From Plantago ovata (lineage: Eukaryota; Streptophyta; Magnoliopsida; Lamiales; Plantaginaceae), in the NCBI GenBank assembly GCA_028274465.1, contig CM051455.1:125895462-125959461 (forward strand): a DNA stretch of 64,000 nucleotides. Reading direction: 5' to 3'. Shown here in pieces: positions 49,279 through 61,284 of the stretch; the stretch's first letter is position 1; every line of letters begins with the position of its first letter. A program made the position numbers and the translations under genes. A model generated the notes under the pieces. It was not told the DNA's origin and made no database searches. It worked only from the letters and a program-made list of their open reading frames with translations.

Positions 49279-51441
49279 ATGCGAAGTACACGATCTAGGG
49301 GAACACCGCTTACTGAACCAATCGCTGAAATCGACAGAGTCTACCACCAAAGAAGGCGACTACTTCGACGACGTGAACTAGAGGAAATAGAGGATACCGA
49401 TTTCTCTGAATCTCTACGCAGTCTTTTTAAGGAAAACGTCGGAATGGCAGAAGCTAGACCACTGAAAGCATGGGTTCAACCCACCAAGGATCGTATGAGG
49501 GGACCGACGATTGTTCTTTCGCCTGCAACTCGAGATATAGAAATAAAAAAACACGCATTCCAACAACTTCCGAGGTTCTATGGCTTAGCAAGGGAAGATG
49601 TGATGGGGTACTTGCACGATATCGATGACTTCGTCAACCAACTCCCACGACCCGGAGCTGAAATAACAGCGGATGAGTTGAGAATGAAGGTTTTTGTGAT
49701 GGGGCTTGGCGACAGAGCCAAGTCATGGTTGAGTTCTCTACCGGCGGGTTCGCTTGACACTTGGGAAAAGGTTTTTTCAGCATTCATGGAGAAATACTTT
49801 CCTCACACCTTGACTACCGCGCTTAAGGCGCAAATCACTGGGTTCAAACAAGAGTATGATGAGACCATCTACACCGCATTTGAGAGGTTCCAAGACCTTA
49901 TGAACAAGTTCCCTCACCATGGTTTTGAGCTCTCGGATCTTGTCCAACACTTCTACAATGGACTGACCTTTGAGAACCAGCAAGTGGTGGATTTCCAATG
50001 CCATGGCAATATTTGGGAGGAAACCGCGGAAGCCGTCTGGGCGATTTTTGAAAGACTTGCTAAGGGTTCGCAATTCAAGGATCCAAGAGCAATGGTTAGG
50101 AGACGTGGACCTGAAGCTCCACCTACTCAGGAGGCCCCTGTGTATGGGGGGAATGGGGATCGATTCGAGTGCTTTACCAATGAGTTGAAACAAGTCCTCA
50201 AGAGCTCCGCTGGAACAGCTATGTCGAATGAAGTTTGCCGAATATGCAAGAACTATGGGCATGGAGCTCATATGTGTAGATCAGAGCTTGCGTATGATGA
50301 TGGCAATTGGGTTCAAGGAGGCGAAGAGGAAGCTTTTGCTACGGAATTTGGTACTCATGAAGAAGCTAGCTACGGACAAGATGGTAGGAATCCTCGAGGT
50401 GGATTTTGGAGAAGAGGGTTCCGGAACAATCAAGGATACGCACCGGCTGCCCAAACTTATGGCCCTAACCAAGACCGTAGTAAGCTTATCTATGGTAATG
50501 ATCACTGCGAAAATCCCGCTCCCAAAGAGCAACCGAAGTCGAAGACAGCTCTACTCATGGAAAACTTGCAAAAAATGGTTGATCACACCCAAAGTTTTCT
50601 TAAGCGTTATGAAGAAGATTCTGAGAAGACTAGGGGAAGGCTTGATCGTTTGGAAGAGAGCACTAGGCTTGCCCATCAAAAGATGCAAGAATTGATTGAC
50701 CGTGGAGCAAGTAGGGAGCAAGGGAAGTTGCCTAGCAACACTGAGAAGTCGATGTCCATTACCTTGGTGGGTGATCTTCCTGTTGAAATCACCATCAAGA
50801 AGGTTGCTAAATGTGAGCGTTGCAAGGATGAAGAACCCCCACTAGCCAAGGAAGAAGAGAAGGACCTTGGTTCTGATGTGAGTGATGAGGAGCAAGAGGA
50901 TCCCGAGCCAATTCCTCAGAGTTTCGATGTTAAGGTTGGGATTGGTGAACTTGAAGATGTTCGTGCTACACTAGATACGGGATCTTACTCTAATCTGCTC
51001 CCAATGAATGTGTTTGAGAAGAGTAGCCTTGGAAAACCATCTGAGCATTAGGCTATTGTGCAATTGGCGGATGGATCCTTTGTGAGACCCGAAGGCGTTG
51101 TGAAGAACGTATAGGTTAAGATTGGTGAAGCTTCTGTGTACACCAACTTTGTAGTTATGCCGGCGTCTACACCTGGGATGGGCGATGTTATTCTCTTGGG
51201 GCGAACGTTCTTGACTAAGCTACGCTCCGTGATAGACATCTACCGAAGAACTTGCACCATTGAGGTGGATGGCAAGCAACATGTGTTGCGACCCATATCT
51301 GATCCAAATATTCACTTCAATGCTTCTCACACCGTTAACTACTTTGGTCTTGCTGTCTATGTTCATTTTCATTCACAGGTTCGTGGCATGAGGAAAAGAT
51401 CCATGAAGGGGAAGTCTAGTACCCTCAAAAAGAAGATCTAA
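49279..51441 (+). pseudogene. gag-protease region of element D
   Basis: A long, mostly open region: gag core (PRFYGLAREDVMGYL, FPHHGFELSDLVQHFY), CCHC knuckle CRICKNYGHGAHMCR (about 50240-50284), a charged coiled-coil-like stretch (LMENLQKMVDH), an acidic segment, and a retropepsin-like domain with DTGSYSN (about 50976) and LLGRTF (about 51195). It is followed by the hairpin CCGGG-AGGCAA-CCCGG (51488-51503) and not by RT. It is closely related to the region in C and has a few breaks. Confidence 0.85.
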
Positions 51442-51699
51442 GATGCAAGAAGAAGTTGAGTCAAAGACTATAAACAATGGCGCTATCCGGGAGGCAACCC
51501 GGAGTTTTTATCGCTTTTTTATCACTTTATTGCATTGCATGCATTCATACGTAGAACAATTTGCTTTTCTTTATGTGAATTTGTTCGTTTTTGTGTTGGT
51601 TTGTGCTTATGTTTATGTTTGAGTGAACTTTTACGAGTGTTTTTTATGAGGAGAATGGTTTTCGGGGATAAAAACCGAACCTTTTTCGAAAAATTTCGT

Positions 51700-51785
51700 C
51701 TCCCCACCTCTGGAGGTGGGGGCGAATTGCCCCACAGAGCCAGAGAGTTTTAGACTCTCTGGCAGTGGGGGGCGAATCGCCCCCC
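51700..51785 (+). repeat. GC-rich palindrome tract of element D
   Basis: CCCCACCTCTGGAGGTGGGG, an AGAGAGTTTTAGACTCTCT stem and GGGGCGA-TCGCCCC units, between gag-protease and the second-ORF leader. Confidence 0.7.
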
Positions 51786-52506
51786 GTCCTCAGGCAAGGT
51801 GAAAAGCGAGATTCTTTCGCCAAACCCTCATTCTCTTATCTTCTTCACCACTCTTTCTCCAAAACACCAAAAAACTCGAAAAATCTTCTTTCTACCATAA
51901 TTTATTCAATTCTCCATCAAATTTTGTGTTCTTTAGCTTCAACCGAAGCCCATTACGTGCTCTTTAATTCTATCCGAACAACTCTCTTCCTAGTGCATTT
52001 GTTTTTCAGATCTGAGGTATCTTCACATGAACCCTAATTTTTCAAATTTGGGGGTTTTCTGAATTATGCTTCAATTGAGTTTATATAATGTATGGGTTGA
52101 TTGTTTATTTGATTAGAATAGATTTTCATTACCAATTGCTTGCTCAATTTTACTTGGTTTGGTAAATTGAGAATTTTTACTTACTTGATATCTATGTCTC
52201 GTTTTGCATTGTTCCTTTTTCTTCATTCCATGTTTTATGATGAGGTTATTGGTATGATAAAGGTAGACATCATGGTAGAACACTTGATTGATGGGGTTTG
52301 AGACTTTTTCGTGAAGTTTTTTGAGTACTATGGTTTGAATGAATCTTGTGATTTAAGTTTACTAGTTATCTAGCATAAAAGCATGTTGTGATATGTTGAT
52401 ACATTGCATTGTGGTAGCTAGAGTAGACTTGGTGTTCTGAAGATTCGGCGTGATAATGAAGTTACTCGTTTGTTTCACCCTTGCATTTGCATATGCATGA
52501 AGCTTT

Positions 52507-53474
52507 TTGTTGTATGAGGTACTAATGGATGTTTGTAGGAACCATGCCACAAAGGGAGAGGAGCACTTCCATTTGGCTACAATGAGGTATTGGAGGTGTT
52601 TCGATTCCAACCATGTCAAAGGGTTTGACAAGGACGTTCTCCGTGAGTTCTATGTTGGGTCTACTAATCTTCAAGAGAAGGAGAGTGATCTCGTTAGAGG
52701 TGCGTTCGAGCCATGGACTTTTGCAACAACTTCGCGGTTTATCCACAAGAAGGAACGAGAATCCAACAGGAGTGAGCACTCTTATGTCTATTCACGTACC
52801 ACTAAAGGGATTGAAACCAATATTACAGCAGAAATCTTCCACAAGGACTGCAAAGTCCGAGAGACTAGGAAGCAACCGGGGCGGCCTCATCACAACAGAT
52901 TCAGTCTTGAGTCGACAGTGGTGATGAAGTTTCGTATCACTAACTTGATTCCAAAACATAATGACATGGACACCCAGCCCTTCATTGGGGTGACCCTCGA
53001 CTGCTTATTGAGGGAGCACCATATAGACATTGGGAGCATCAACCGTAGAGAATGTGGGCGACATTGGGCAAAGAAGAAGAAAACCTCTGAGTTTCCGAGT
53101 TTCATCGATCGCAGCTTACTGTAAGTTCCATGGGGTAGAGGACGTTGGTGAGGGAGACTCTAAGAGCAGCTCTTTCCCCTTCAACAGTTCACAGGCTATT
53201 AGAGAGATACCGGATGGAAAACCCCATAACTACAGTGGCTAATCTTGAGCATTCTCTTCGACAATGCAATTCTTCTAATGGTGATGATGGTGACAATGAA
53301 GACAATAGGGACAATGAGGATGCCATGAATACTGATGGAGGAGTTGGTCCTATTCGATCTATTAGTGGAACTACCACCACCACGAGCTCCGATGATCACC
53401 AACAAGGGCCCTCGAGCAATCTCAATACCTTACATCTAGTGTACTCAGCCGACCGAGGCCAAACCACGCGGTAA
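52507..53474 (+). pseudogene. Second-ORF (aORF) region of element D
   Basis: This is the best preserved copy of the second ORF. The leader ends in GTTTGTAG (about 52532-52539) just before an ATG, suggesting a spliced message. LREFYVG, LVRGAFEPW and a block of the form F-R-I-T-N-L-I-P-K-H…LLREHHIDIGSIN resemble the 'putative plant transposon protein' domain of Athila-type ORFs (from memory, unverified). The end is acidic (DDGDNEDNRDNED). No signal peptide, transmembrane or fusion segment is seen, so an envelope role is not supported. It has a few breaks. Confidence 0.55.
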
Positions 53475-54994
53475 CATCTAGTATCACTTCTTATTTCCTC
53501 ATTCTCTTATTGCTAGGGACTAGCTTTAGTTTCATGAGGGGGGATGGGATTTAAGTGAACTATTGTTGTTGGTTTGGAGCTTGGCATTGGTAGGATGAGT
53601 ATAGTACCTTGCATTTTGTTGAAATTCGTTTGCATTAGCATTTGCACGTTTATCGCTTTCCTAGTAATTTAGTTGCATACACTACATTCATCCTATTATA
53701 GTTTTGCATGTTTTATGTGGAGTTTATTGCCAAATTTTTTGAACTTTTTTATTGGGTAGATTAACTAGTTATGACATTAATCATATGCTTCATCTCTATG
53801 AATTTGTTTGAGGTTTTTCTCGCTTGGCTTGTCACATTTATGTTTGCACTTAGTTAACCTTGGTAGTCTCGACATCACTTAGTGGTGTTTTATCTACTGC
53901 GGTTCACGAAGGCCTTTATAATAGGATGATGCATGTTAGGATCTTGTGGTTGATTTTCCGAGTAATTATGTACCTAAGAGACAACAAGTCTTCACCTTAC
54001 TTTGAGATTGCTAAATGCCTAGGAAGGAGGTAGTGTGAGATTGTGTGATCCTTTGTTTGTAACCTATTCTTTCGAATAGGTTTGGGGAGGGGGTTACGCT
54101 ATCATTAGACTTGTTTTTCGATTTGAGTGTGTGTTGTGAGTTTGTTTTCCTTTTTTCGTAAAATTTGTGCTTCAACCTATTCTTTCGAATAGGTTTGAGG
54201 TTTGGGGAGGTCGTTTGTGTGTCATTGTAATTTCTTCTTCTTTGTGCTATTGCTGGCTAAAAAAATCGGAAAAAAAAGAAGAAAAAATTCCAGGAAAAAG
54301 AAAAAATCTGGAAAAGAAAAAAAAGAAGAAAAAAAAAGAAAAGACCCCAAAAAAAGCAAGAAAGGGTCCAAAAAAAAGAAAGAAGCCAAAAAGAAGTTTA
54401 GCAAAGTGTTTGTGTCTTGTTTTTCAATTCGTGTAATGTTCATAAATCGAGTTGTAATTTTTGTCTTTTGTTTGTTTGAGTGTCATCTGTTCTAGACCAC
54501 CCTCGTCCTGTCATTCAGGAAGTGGTGAATAGTTTAAGGCTTTGCTTGAGAGATGGATAGAATAGGGGAGTGTTATCTTTTTTAGGGAACCCTCATTCGT
54601 TTGATGAGAGCCAGTATTGGTTCGACCTCTTTGAGGAAAAGTCTTAACTTGGTGAACAGCAGTAAGTCCTCAGTTTCATAGGCACGGGACAACCATTCGT
54701 ATTTTAACATGTTTCATTACGTCGTCACTGACTAGGTCCAGGTAGAGAATGTTACGAGAGACTATCTTGTTTAACATAGTGCATATGTGAATGTGTATGA
54801 GTCAATCGAGGCATTCTTCAACCAATATCCATGTTATGATTTATATGATTTTTGTTCATAAGTTTTTTATAGACTCAATAGATTAGTTCATTTCATTTGG
54901 CATGAGACTCCATTTTTTGTGTTGCATATTTTTTTTTTGCATTAGAGTCTAGCTTAGTTGCTTGAGGACAAGCAAAGGTTCGGTTTGGGGAGTT
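53475..54994 (+). other. 3' region of element D
   Basis: No ORF is supported. Hairpins AACCTATTC-loop-GAATAGGTT lie at 54061-54090 and 54174-54210, an A/G-rich tract at 54255-54390, and the polypurine tract GGTTTGGGGAG before 54995. Confidence 0.75.
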
Positions 54995-55145
54995 TGATGA
55001 ACGTGTATTTTACACTTTCATTCGAGTCTTTTTTCACCTAATTAGCTATCCTCTACGTTAATTTAGCTATATTATAGTGCATTTTATTAGAATAGTGTCA
55101 CGTTTCCCTTTAGTTTGTATTTTTCAGGTTTTAGGTGAAAAACCG
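54995..55145 (+). repeat. Truncated 3' LTR of element D
   Basis: Only the first 151 bp of the LTR remain before an abrupt join to xylanase-downstream flank. Confidence 0.9.
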
Positions 55146-55751
55146 TTTAAAACAGAGTAGAGAAGTCACCATCTTGTATTACTCATAGACAGTTATAAAT
55201 GAACACTTGTCACTAGTTTATTAGACATTGTACGAGTTAATTATGAGTCCTATATAAAGGTCGCTTAGCCTCCAAGCAATCAGGAAAAAAAAAGGAAAAA
55301 AGAGAAGATATAACAACACAATAGATAAGTATCTTTGCTAATTCATCAAGACAATCCAGCAGGTAAAAACGCTGAACCACTACTGTCGTCAATAATTTCA
55401 CATGCTAACTCATGTGCCAACCTATAAAGTGTGTGGGCCCTTTCAAGAGATTGTCGTGCTTTGGAGAACTCCCAATATATGTGAATGTGTATTGTTATGT
55501 GTGTGAAAGCCGACCTCCATGGGTGATTGTATCGGTTGGATTAAAATATTTTCTTTATTTCACACATGAATTTGAGTTCTAGGGTTAATTGCACTTTTAA
55601 TCCTCTAACTCTTGATCCACTGCGTTTTTTGTTCTCTAATTTATTGAATTGGCGAATTCAGTCCCCAAAGCTTATAATTCGCCGTATAAACGTCGTAATT
55701 CACCTTAATTCACCGTATTTTGCAATAGTTCTTCCCCAAATCCTTGCCAAG
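55146..55751. repeat. Duplicated 606-bp flank
   Basis: A second copy of 47354-47958, including the Mutator target duplication, the Mutator left end and CCAAG. Confidence 0.9.
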
Positions 55752-56952
55752 TGATGAACGTGTATTTTACACTTTCATTCGAGTCTTTTTTTCACCTATT
55801 TAGCTATCCTCTATGTTAATTTAGCTATATTATAGTGCATTTTATTAGAATAGTGTCACGTTTCCCTTTAGTTTGCAGTTTTCAGGTTTTAGGTGAAAAA
55901 CGTGATTTTCCGGGCAATTATATTGAAGAGAACGAAGAATCGGTGTTCCGGGGGCATTCGTGGAGTATCTAGAAGGTTCCGGATGAGATTTGAGGTCTAG
56001 GGGTCGAGTTTCAAGGCTTAAAGGTGACTAGAAGGCAAAAACCGAGTACGAAAAGGAAAAGAATACCTAAAACGCGTCAAAAACGCGTTTCTCGCCGACT
56101 GGAGCTCCCGGGCGGTTCGCCCGGGATGTGGGGCGGTTCGCCCCACACCAGGCGGTTCGCCGGTGTCTGGGGCGACTCGCCCCACGCGTGTCGAACTCCT
56201 ATATATAGTTGCTTCTGTTTCTACGTTTTTCATACTTTCTCAGACCTTTTTTTATGCCTTTTCACATAGTTTTAGCTAGGAATTCTCCAGAGCCTGTTCT
56301 GGGAATTCTTAGCATAGGAGACTATTTTTCTTATTAATTTGGAGCTTGTGAGTTCGCGATTCTTCGGAGATTGACAACCTTCGTCGGTAACATTGTATCT
56401 CACGATTTTTCTATTTATATTTATATCTTTCAACATGTTTTCATTCAATCTTGCTTTGATTTCTGTTGATTGCATGACATCTATGAGTAGTTAAATCTAT
56501 CGTTGGTGATAGTATGTGATTTCTTAGCTAGGGTTCTTAATTATGCATGATTGGCTGTAACGCGATTCAGACTTGACTTATTGCTTTATTTCTTTGATCT
56601 ATCTAAGCCCTCTATCTTCGTAGTGTTGAATTGAACGAAACACATTGGACAATTCATGATCTTAGATTTCTATGCAAAATGATCGGGTACTTCATGCATG
56701 ATTATTAACCTGCTATGCTTTGAATGATCATACTATCACTAACTTTCATTATAATTGATAAGAAAATCTATGCTAAGTCGTTTGTTGATTTTATAGTTTA
56801 AGTTAAATTAGATAAATCTAGTTATAGTCCTTAGAGATCGACACTCGATGTTATTTTACTGCTACACTACGGTTTTCGTTGTAGTTGTGAATTACCTTTG
56901 GCTAAAAACAAATTTATTTGATTAATTGAATCTGACAAATTCCAATTCATCA
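55752..56952 (+). repeat. Complete LTR with CCAAG on both sides
   Basis: It runs from TGATGAACG to CAATTCATCA and is flanked by CCAAG left and right, the picture of a solo LTR at the same target site as element D. No primer site follows. Confidence 0.88.
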
Positions 56953-57029
56953 CCAAGTCATAATAAATGATATTTTAATTTCTTTATATATTTAAAAAAG
57001 AAACCTTAAAAACAAAAAAAATAAATTAA

Positions 57030-57370
57030 ATTGGTGGTGGAGCAGCCTGCTCCGCCCAATCTGCTCTGCCCCATTTACAGGGCGGAGAGCTTTACATTAG
57101 GCGGAGCAGCCTGCTCCGCCCACATAGTGGCGAAGATGATGATCTGCTCCGCCACTGTAAATGGCGGAGCAGAGTGGCGGAGCAGGGCTGCTCCGCCCAC
57201 ATAGTGGCGAAGATGATCTGCTCCGCCACTGTAAATGGCGGAGCAGACTGGCGGAGCAGATCTGCTCCGCCACTGTAAATAGAGGCGGAGCATATCTACT
57301 CCGCCATTTAACGGAGGTGGAGCAGCTGCTCCGCTACTTTCTTGGCGGAGCAAGGCTGCTCGATCCACCT
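57030..57370. repeat. GGCGGAGCAG palindrome array in the Mutator-like element
   Basis: About twenty GGCGGAGCAG / CTGCTCCGCC units, many head-to-head, with spacers such as CACATAGTGGCGAAGATGAT and CACTGTAAATGG repeated. It can fold into many alternative hairpins. ORFs across it are artefacts. Confidence 0.85.
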
Positions 57371-57595
57371 CCAATTTTAATTATATTTATTAAAGAAAAT
57401 TTTATTCATAAATTCAATAAATAATTTTTAACTTATTTTTATAAAACTTTTAAATCACAATATTACATTTTTATTATAAATTAATTAAGCTAGTAAGGTG
57501 ACACGTATCCGTATAGGACCGTATACGAATTTTTAAGGACCAAAATCACAGAGGACCAACAATTATAGGACCAAAACTGTAATTTACCCTGAGTT

Positions 57596-59920
57596 CTACA
57601 AAGGCATACTAATATCCAAAAGCAACGGATTACGTCCTTGACCAGGTACGACCTTGAATCTGACAGTCTTGGCTTCAGCTTGGTTTCCTGGAAAGGTGAC
57701 TTGTGCCTCATATTCGCCATGGTATAGTGAAGTTCTAAAAGAGCCATCAGCAAATGTTGCTCCTTCCACTCCAGATGCATGAGTCCATCGTGCAACGATA
57801 CTGTCAACCACATCTCCTTGTGGGAGATTCACAAAATTTCCATCGGTCAAACACATTCTCCAACACCGCCCTTGGTCATTCCACATTGCGGCCCAGAGTA
57901 TGATGCCGTTCACAGATTCATGAGCATGTAACTCCCTTGTGATTTCTTCCAAGTACTGTGCACGCTGTTATATATATGCAACACTCAAAATTTAGTTAAA
58001 CAGTCATATCTGAAACTGTTTGATCAGAAAACAAGACAGTCATATCTTACCACAATGTCACCACCATTAATCTGACTCTGAACATCTAACTCTGTGATCC
58101 AAAGTGGCAAGTTTGCGGATTTGAGAATATCAAGTGATGCCCTTATGTAAGGCAAATTCAACTCAGTAAAATGGCCCTGAACTCCGATGCCAAGAGGACC
58201 TGCATACCCTTCTCTGCGAAGCTGCGAAATCTTGTCTAGGTACTTCCACGCCGTTGCATTTCTATCCGGGCTATATTCAAGGGTATTGTATTCGTTTAGA
58301 AACACAAGCGCATTGGGGTCAATCTGGTTCACTCTTGTAAACTGATGCGTCGTACCGTTCTCACCAAGCATCTCGTCCAAGTATTTGTTGTGCATGTTCT
58401 CATTCACAACATCCCAATGAATAAGTTGTCCTTTATATTTGTTCACCACTGAATCCGTATGTGCTTCGACTAGTGGCCCTAACATTTCTGGGGTTAATGA
58501 CATATTGTTTGCGAGGTGTGGGGGTAAAAACTTTTTTGCACCCCAATGGACTGTGTGGCCACGAACAGCTAGCCCACGGGACTTGGCCAAGCTCAACATT
58601 TTATCTGATGCAGTGTAATTTTTAAAATTTGCTTCCTTTTCAATATACAACCACTTCATCTCGTTCTCAAACACTGTGTAATATTTGAATCTTTTAAAGA
58701 ACCATTCCTCGTACTTGGGGCTGGCCAGGATAAATCTACTCATTGCACAACCAAACGGGAAATCAGGTTGGATTTGTTTGATGGAAACTGTAGCATCGGA
58801 TATGGGTTTGCCCTGGCCATCCCTCACTTGGAATATCACCCATCGTCTGCGTATCTACCATTTTTTAAATTTGTTTAGAACTCAACAATGTTTGAAAACA
58901 AATAAATTTAAACAGAATAAATACTACTTCGATATAAAATGAAGAGTTTTACCCTTCTAATGTTCCTGTTTTGATAAGATCTCCATTCTTTTTGTGTGAA
59001 TGGTTGCAACGAGACACTGTCTACCCATATATCAGCATCAGATGTACCATCACTATCCTAACAATTGGGGAGAAAAGAAAAAATTAGTACACGATGCAAA
59101 CAACACTATTATATATGAAACTGTCACAAAGTAAAAGATCATATAGTAATGTACAAAGTAAAGTTCAGCAGGACCGGAAACATTCACAGTTAAGCCACCC
59201 TTGAGCATGGACCAACCGCCCTGCTTGGCAGATACCCAACCGGCAACTTTGTATTCACCGGCTATCTTGAACGAAGCTCTTACGTGAGCATCTCCAGAGC
59301 TTGATTGAACCCAAGCTACAGAAGTAGGTACATAGATATATAACAACTGGATCAGTATATTGATTGGTTAGTATTTCCAAAAACAACAATGAAAATTTCA
59401 TGTATACCAGAGAAAGCGTAGAGGTTCTCCTTTTGCAAATTAAATATTTGCATGGCAACGGATCGATTTCCAGCCCTGGTAGCGACCACAAATTTATTGC
59501 CATCACTGGCTTGTCGAATTTCGACATTTTCATTTGTAATGTTTACCCATCCTTCTGAGCCTTTATCCAGCTTCGGATTCACTACTATCCCTCCTCCATA
59601 TTGAGGTTCAAGCGGCGTAGCAAGCAACTATATATTAAAATTTAATTAGACAAACAAGAACAGAAAGAAGAAAAAATGCTACCAAGTGTCCTAAGAAGCT
59701 CACCGCAGGTGTAAATGAATTATCATATTTCAGATCACCAACAGCCTGAACTTTACCTGTTTGTTCAAAAAGAAAAGAAGTGTGATTGATTTATAATTAC
59801 ATATAAGTTCCTGTTAATGCAAGTTAAACCAAGTTGAATGAGAATTTCGAAAAATGAGATACCTAAAAATGATTGAAACACTATGGTTAAAGGGAGGAGG
59901 AATAGTAATGTCCTTCCCAT
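57596..59920 (-). CDS. GH10 endo-1,4-beta-xylanase with CBM22-like module
   Basis: Seven exons with GT-AG borders and consistent phase: 59920-59863, 59756-59704, 59627-59408, 59315-59155, 59057-58953, 58854-58051, 57964-57596; 589 residues. The enzyme cuts the xylan backbone of cell walls. A hydrophobic signal peptide (1-20, MGRTLLFLLPL) is followed by a CBM22-like beta-sandwich (about 55-185: GWVNI, WSMLKGGLTV, ADIWVDSVSLQPF) and a GH10 barrel (about 230-500). The acid/base Glu351 (WDVVNEN) and nucleophile Glu454 (WITELDV) are both present, as is HTVHWG. It resembles secreted plant xylanases in length and order. An upstream in-frame ATG at 60004 would add 28 residues; I prefer 59920 because a normal signal peptide begins there. 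The stop TAG (57598-57596) lies within the Mutator target duplication, so the original 3' UTR has been displaced. Confidence 0.92.
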
Positions 59921-60118
59921 CTCGTTTAGAAGATGCGAAGATGCCAAAGCTAGCAAATAGAGCAAGTGACTAATTTGTAGACCTGATGTTTTTAGCACAC
60001 ACATTGTGAACCGCAGATTTTTAGCTTGAAAACCTCTCTTTCATACAAATTGAGAGGTGTGTGTATTAGGAATCGTTTCACACACATACGTATTTCATAG
60101 TGTCATTAGTGTGTTGAA

Positions 60119-60126
60119 TTTATATA
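60119..60126 (-). promoter_or_regulatory. Possible TATA box of the xylanase gene
   Basis: TATATAAA on the minus strand, about 200 bp before the preferred ATG. Judged by position and sequence only. Confidence 0.4.
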
Positions 60127-60398
60127 ATTTTTTAATGTTTTTATTTTTTCGAGCTTGTTCGTTCTGTCAGTGTCACACTGTCACCCAACCTGTGGACTGT
60201 GGTCACTCCCCGGGAAAGCAGAAACAAGATAATTACTATTGAAGCTAGAAAACTTAGTTTCATTATGATGGTGGCCGGCTCAAGGTTTAAGTTTAACCTA
60301 TGTAATTAATTAGATTATGAGATAACTTCATTTGGTAATTTTTGTTATAAGGTGTTAAACCACTTAGGTTTGATTCTAATCTTCTTGCTAATTTTGTA

Positions 60399-60633
60399 CT
60401 TCCTCCGTTTCATTAAAAAGTTCTTAAGGGGACTATTCATCGCGACCTTTGACCACGTATAACTTCTAAATTACATTAGAAAAATATAATAAAATTATAT
60501 TATGAAATTAAATGGAGTATATTTTCATAATCAACTTTTAATTTATATTGATACAATTTAATTTAAAAGCTATACATGGTCAAACGTCGCGATGAATAGT
60601 TCCCTTAGAAAATTATTAATGAAACGGATGTAG
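60399..60633. mobile_element. Stowaway-like MITE
   Basis: 235 bp; the ends CTTCCTCCGTTTCATTA and (reversed) CTACATCCGTTTCATTA are inverted repeats; TA at 60397-60398 and 60634-60635. Sub-ends share GGGA-CTATTCATCGCGAC words. Confidence 0.85.
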
Positions 60634-61284
60634 TACTTAGTACTTAATAAGGTGGAATGCAGTTGTTGCAAATTCAGTTAGAATAATTTTCTCTTTTTCA
60701 TGTAAGAAATTTTCACCGAAAATAGAAATAACTTAAAGTATCACCGATAAATTGCACTTAGATTTAAGTTGTTTTGAGTCTTTCAAATTTCAAAATTCTA
60801 ATGAATGGATTATGTTTATGTATACGTATGACCCCTTCTTGTTGTTTTCTCATGGTGAATGACTTTGCTCTTCATACAATTTTTAATTTTGATAGGTATG
60901 AGTTACAAAATTAAATGAGTTTTTATAAAACAATAAAAAAAAAAATAGAATAAATTAATTTAGAAAATAATTTTTTGACAAAATGGCACATAGTGTGAAC
61001 ACACTTCTAAGTGTGCTCCTTGATCAAAACAAAACCTTGCTTTCAATGTTTTATTATAGATTATAGATAGATAGATAGATAGATTGGGTACATATATGTA
61101 ATTAGGGTTTAGTAGAAATAAACGTAATTTGCCATTTGTATTAGCATCTGATAATAGCCGAATAAGGAGAGATTGTACCTCACTCTCTCAATTTCTAATA
61201 TTTCTCCAATTTAGCACTTTTTTCTCTTTTTTTTTTGAAATTTTTTTTAGCCTTTTTTCATTTTTTTAATCATTTTATTAGTCA
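60634..61284. other. Intergenic, AT-rich
   Basis: No gene is seen. A short ATAG run lies at 61065-61085. Confidence 0.5.

Larger units (their letters stand above)
47959..56952 (+). mobile_element. Athila-like element D, pol-less, rearranged 3' end
   Basis: Order: LTR (47959-49138), tRNA-Asp primer site, gag-protease, second ORF, 3' region, truncated LTR (54995-55145), duplicated host flank (55146-55751), complete LTR (55752-56952). An exact 5-bp duplication CCAAG lies at 47954-47958 and 56953-56957, and again at 55747-55751. There is no RT or integrase. Coding is better preserved than in C, with only a few breaks; the LTRs look a few percent apart by eye. It sits within the Mutator-like element. 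Confidence 0.88.
47789..57589. mobile_element. Mutator-like non-autonomous element, split by element D
   Basis: The visible parts are 47789-47958 and 56953-57589, about 0.8 kb without element D. The ends GGGTTAATTGCA and (right, reversed) GGGTAAATTACA extend into imperfect inverted repeats. An exact 9-bp duplication TGAGTTCTA lies at 47780-47788 and 57590-57598, as expected of Mutator-type transposases. It carries no ORF and has a palindrome array near its right end. A sister copy is at 62731-63596. Confidence 0.88.

Noticed and set aside
57030-57370. CRISPR-like array
   Set aside because: Units are head-to-head palindromes with irregular spacers in a plant transposon.
57075-57424. ORFs rich in Ala-Glu-Gln on both strands
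   Set aside because: They are frames through the GGCGGAGCAG palindrome array of a Mutator-like element.
59765-60004. Start of the xylanase at 60004
   Set aside because: Possible, but the ATG at 59920 gives a standard signal peptide and typical family length; kept as an alternative only.
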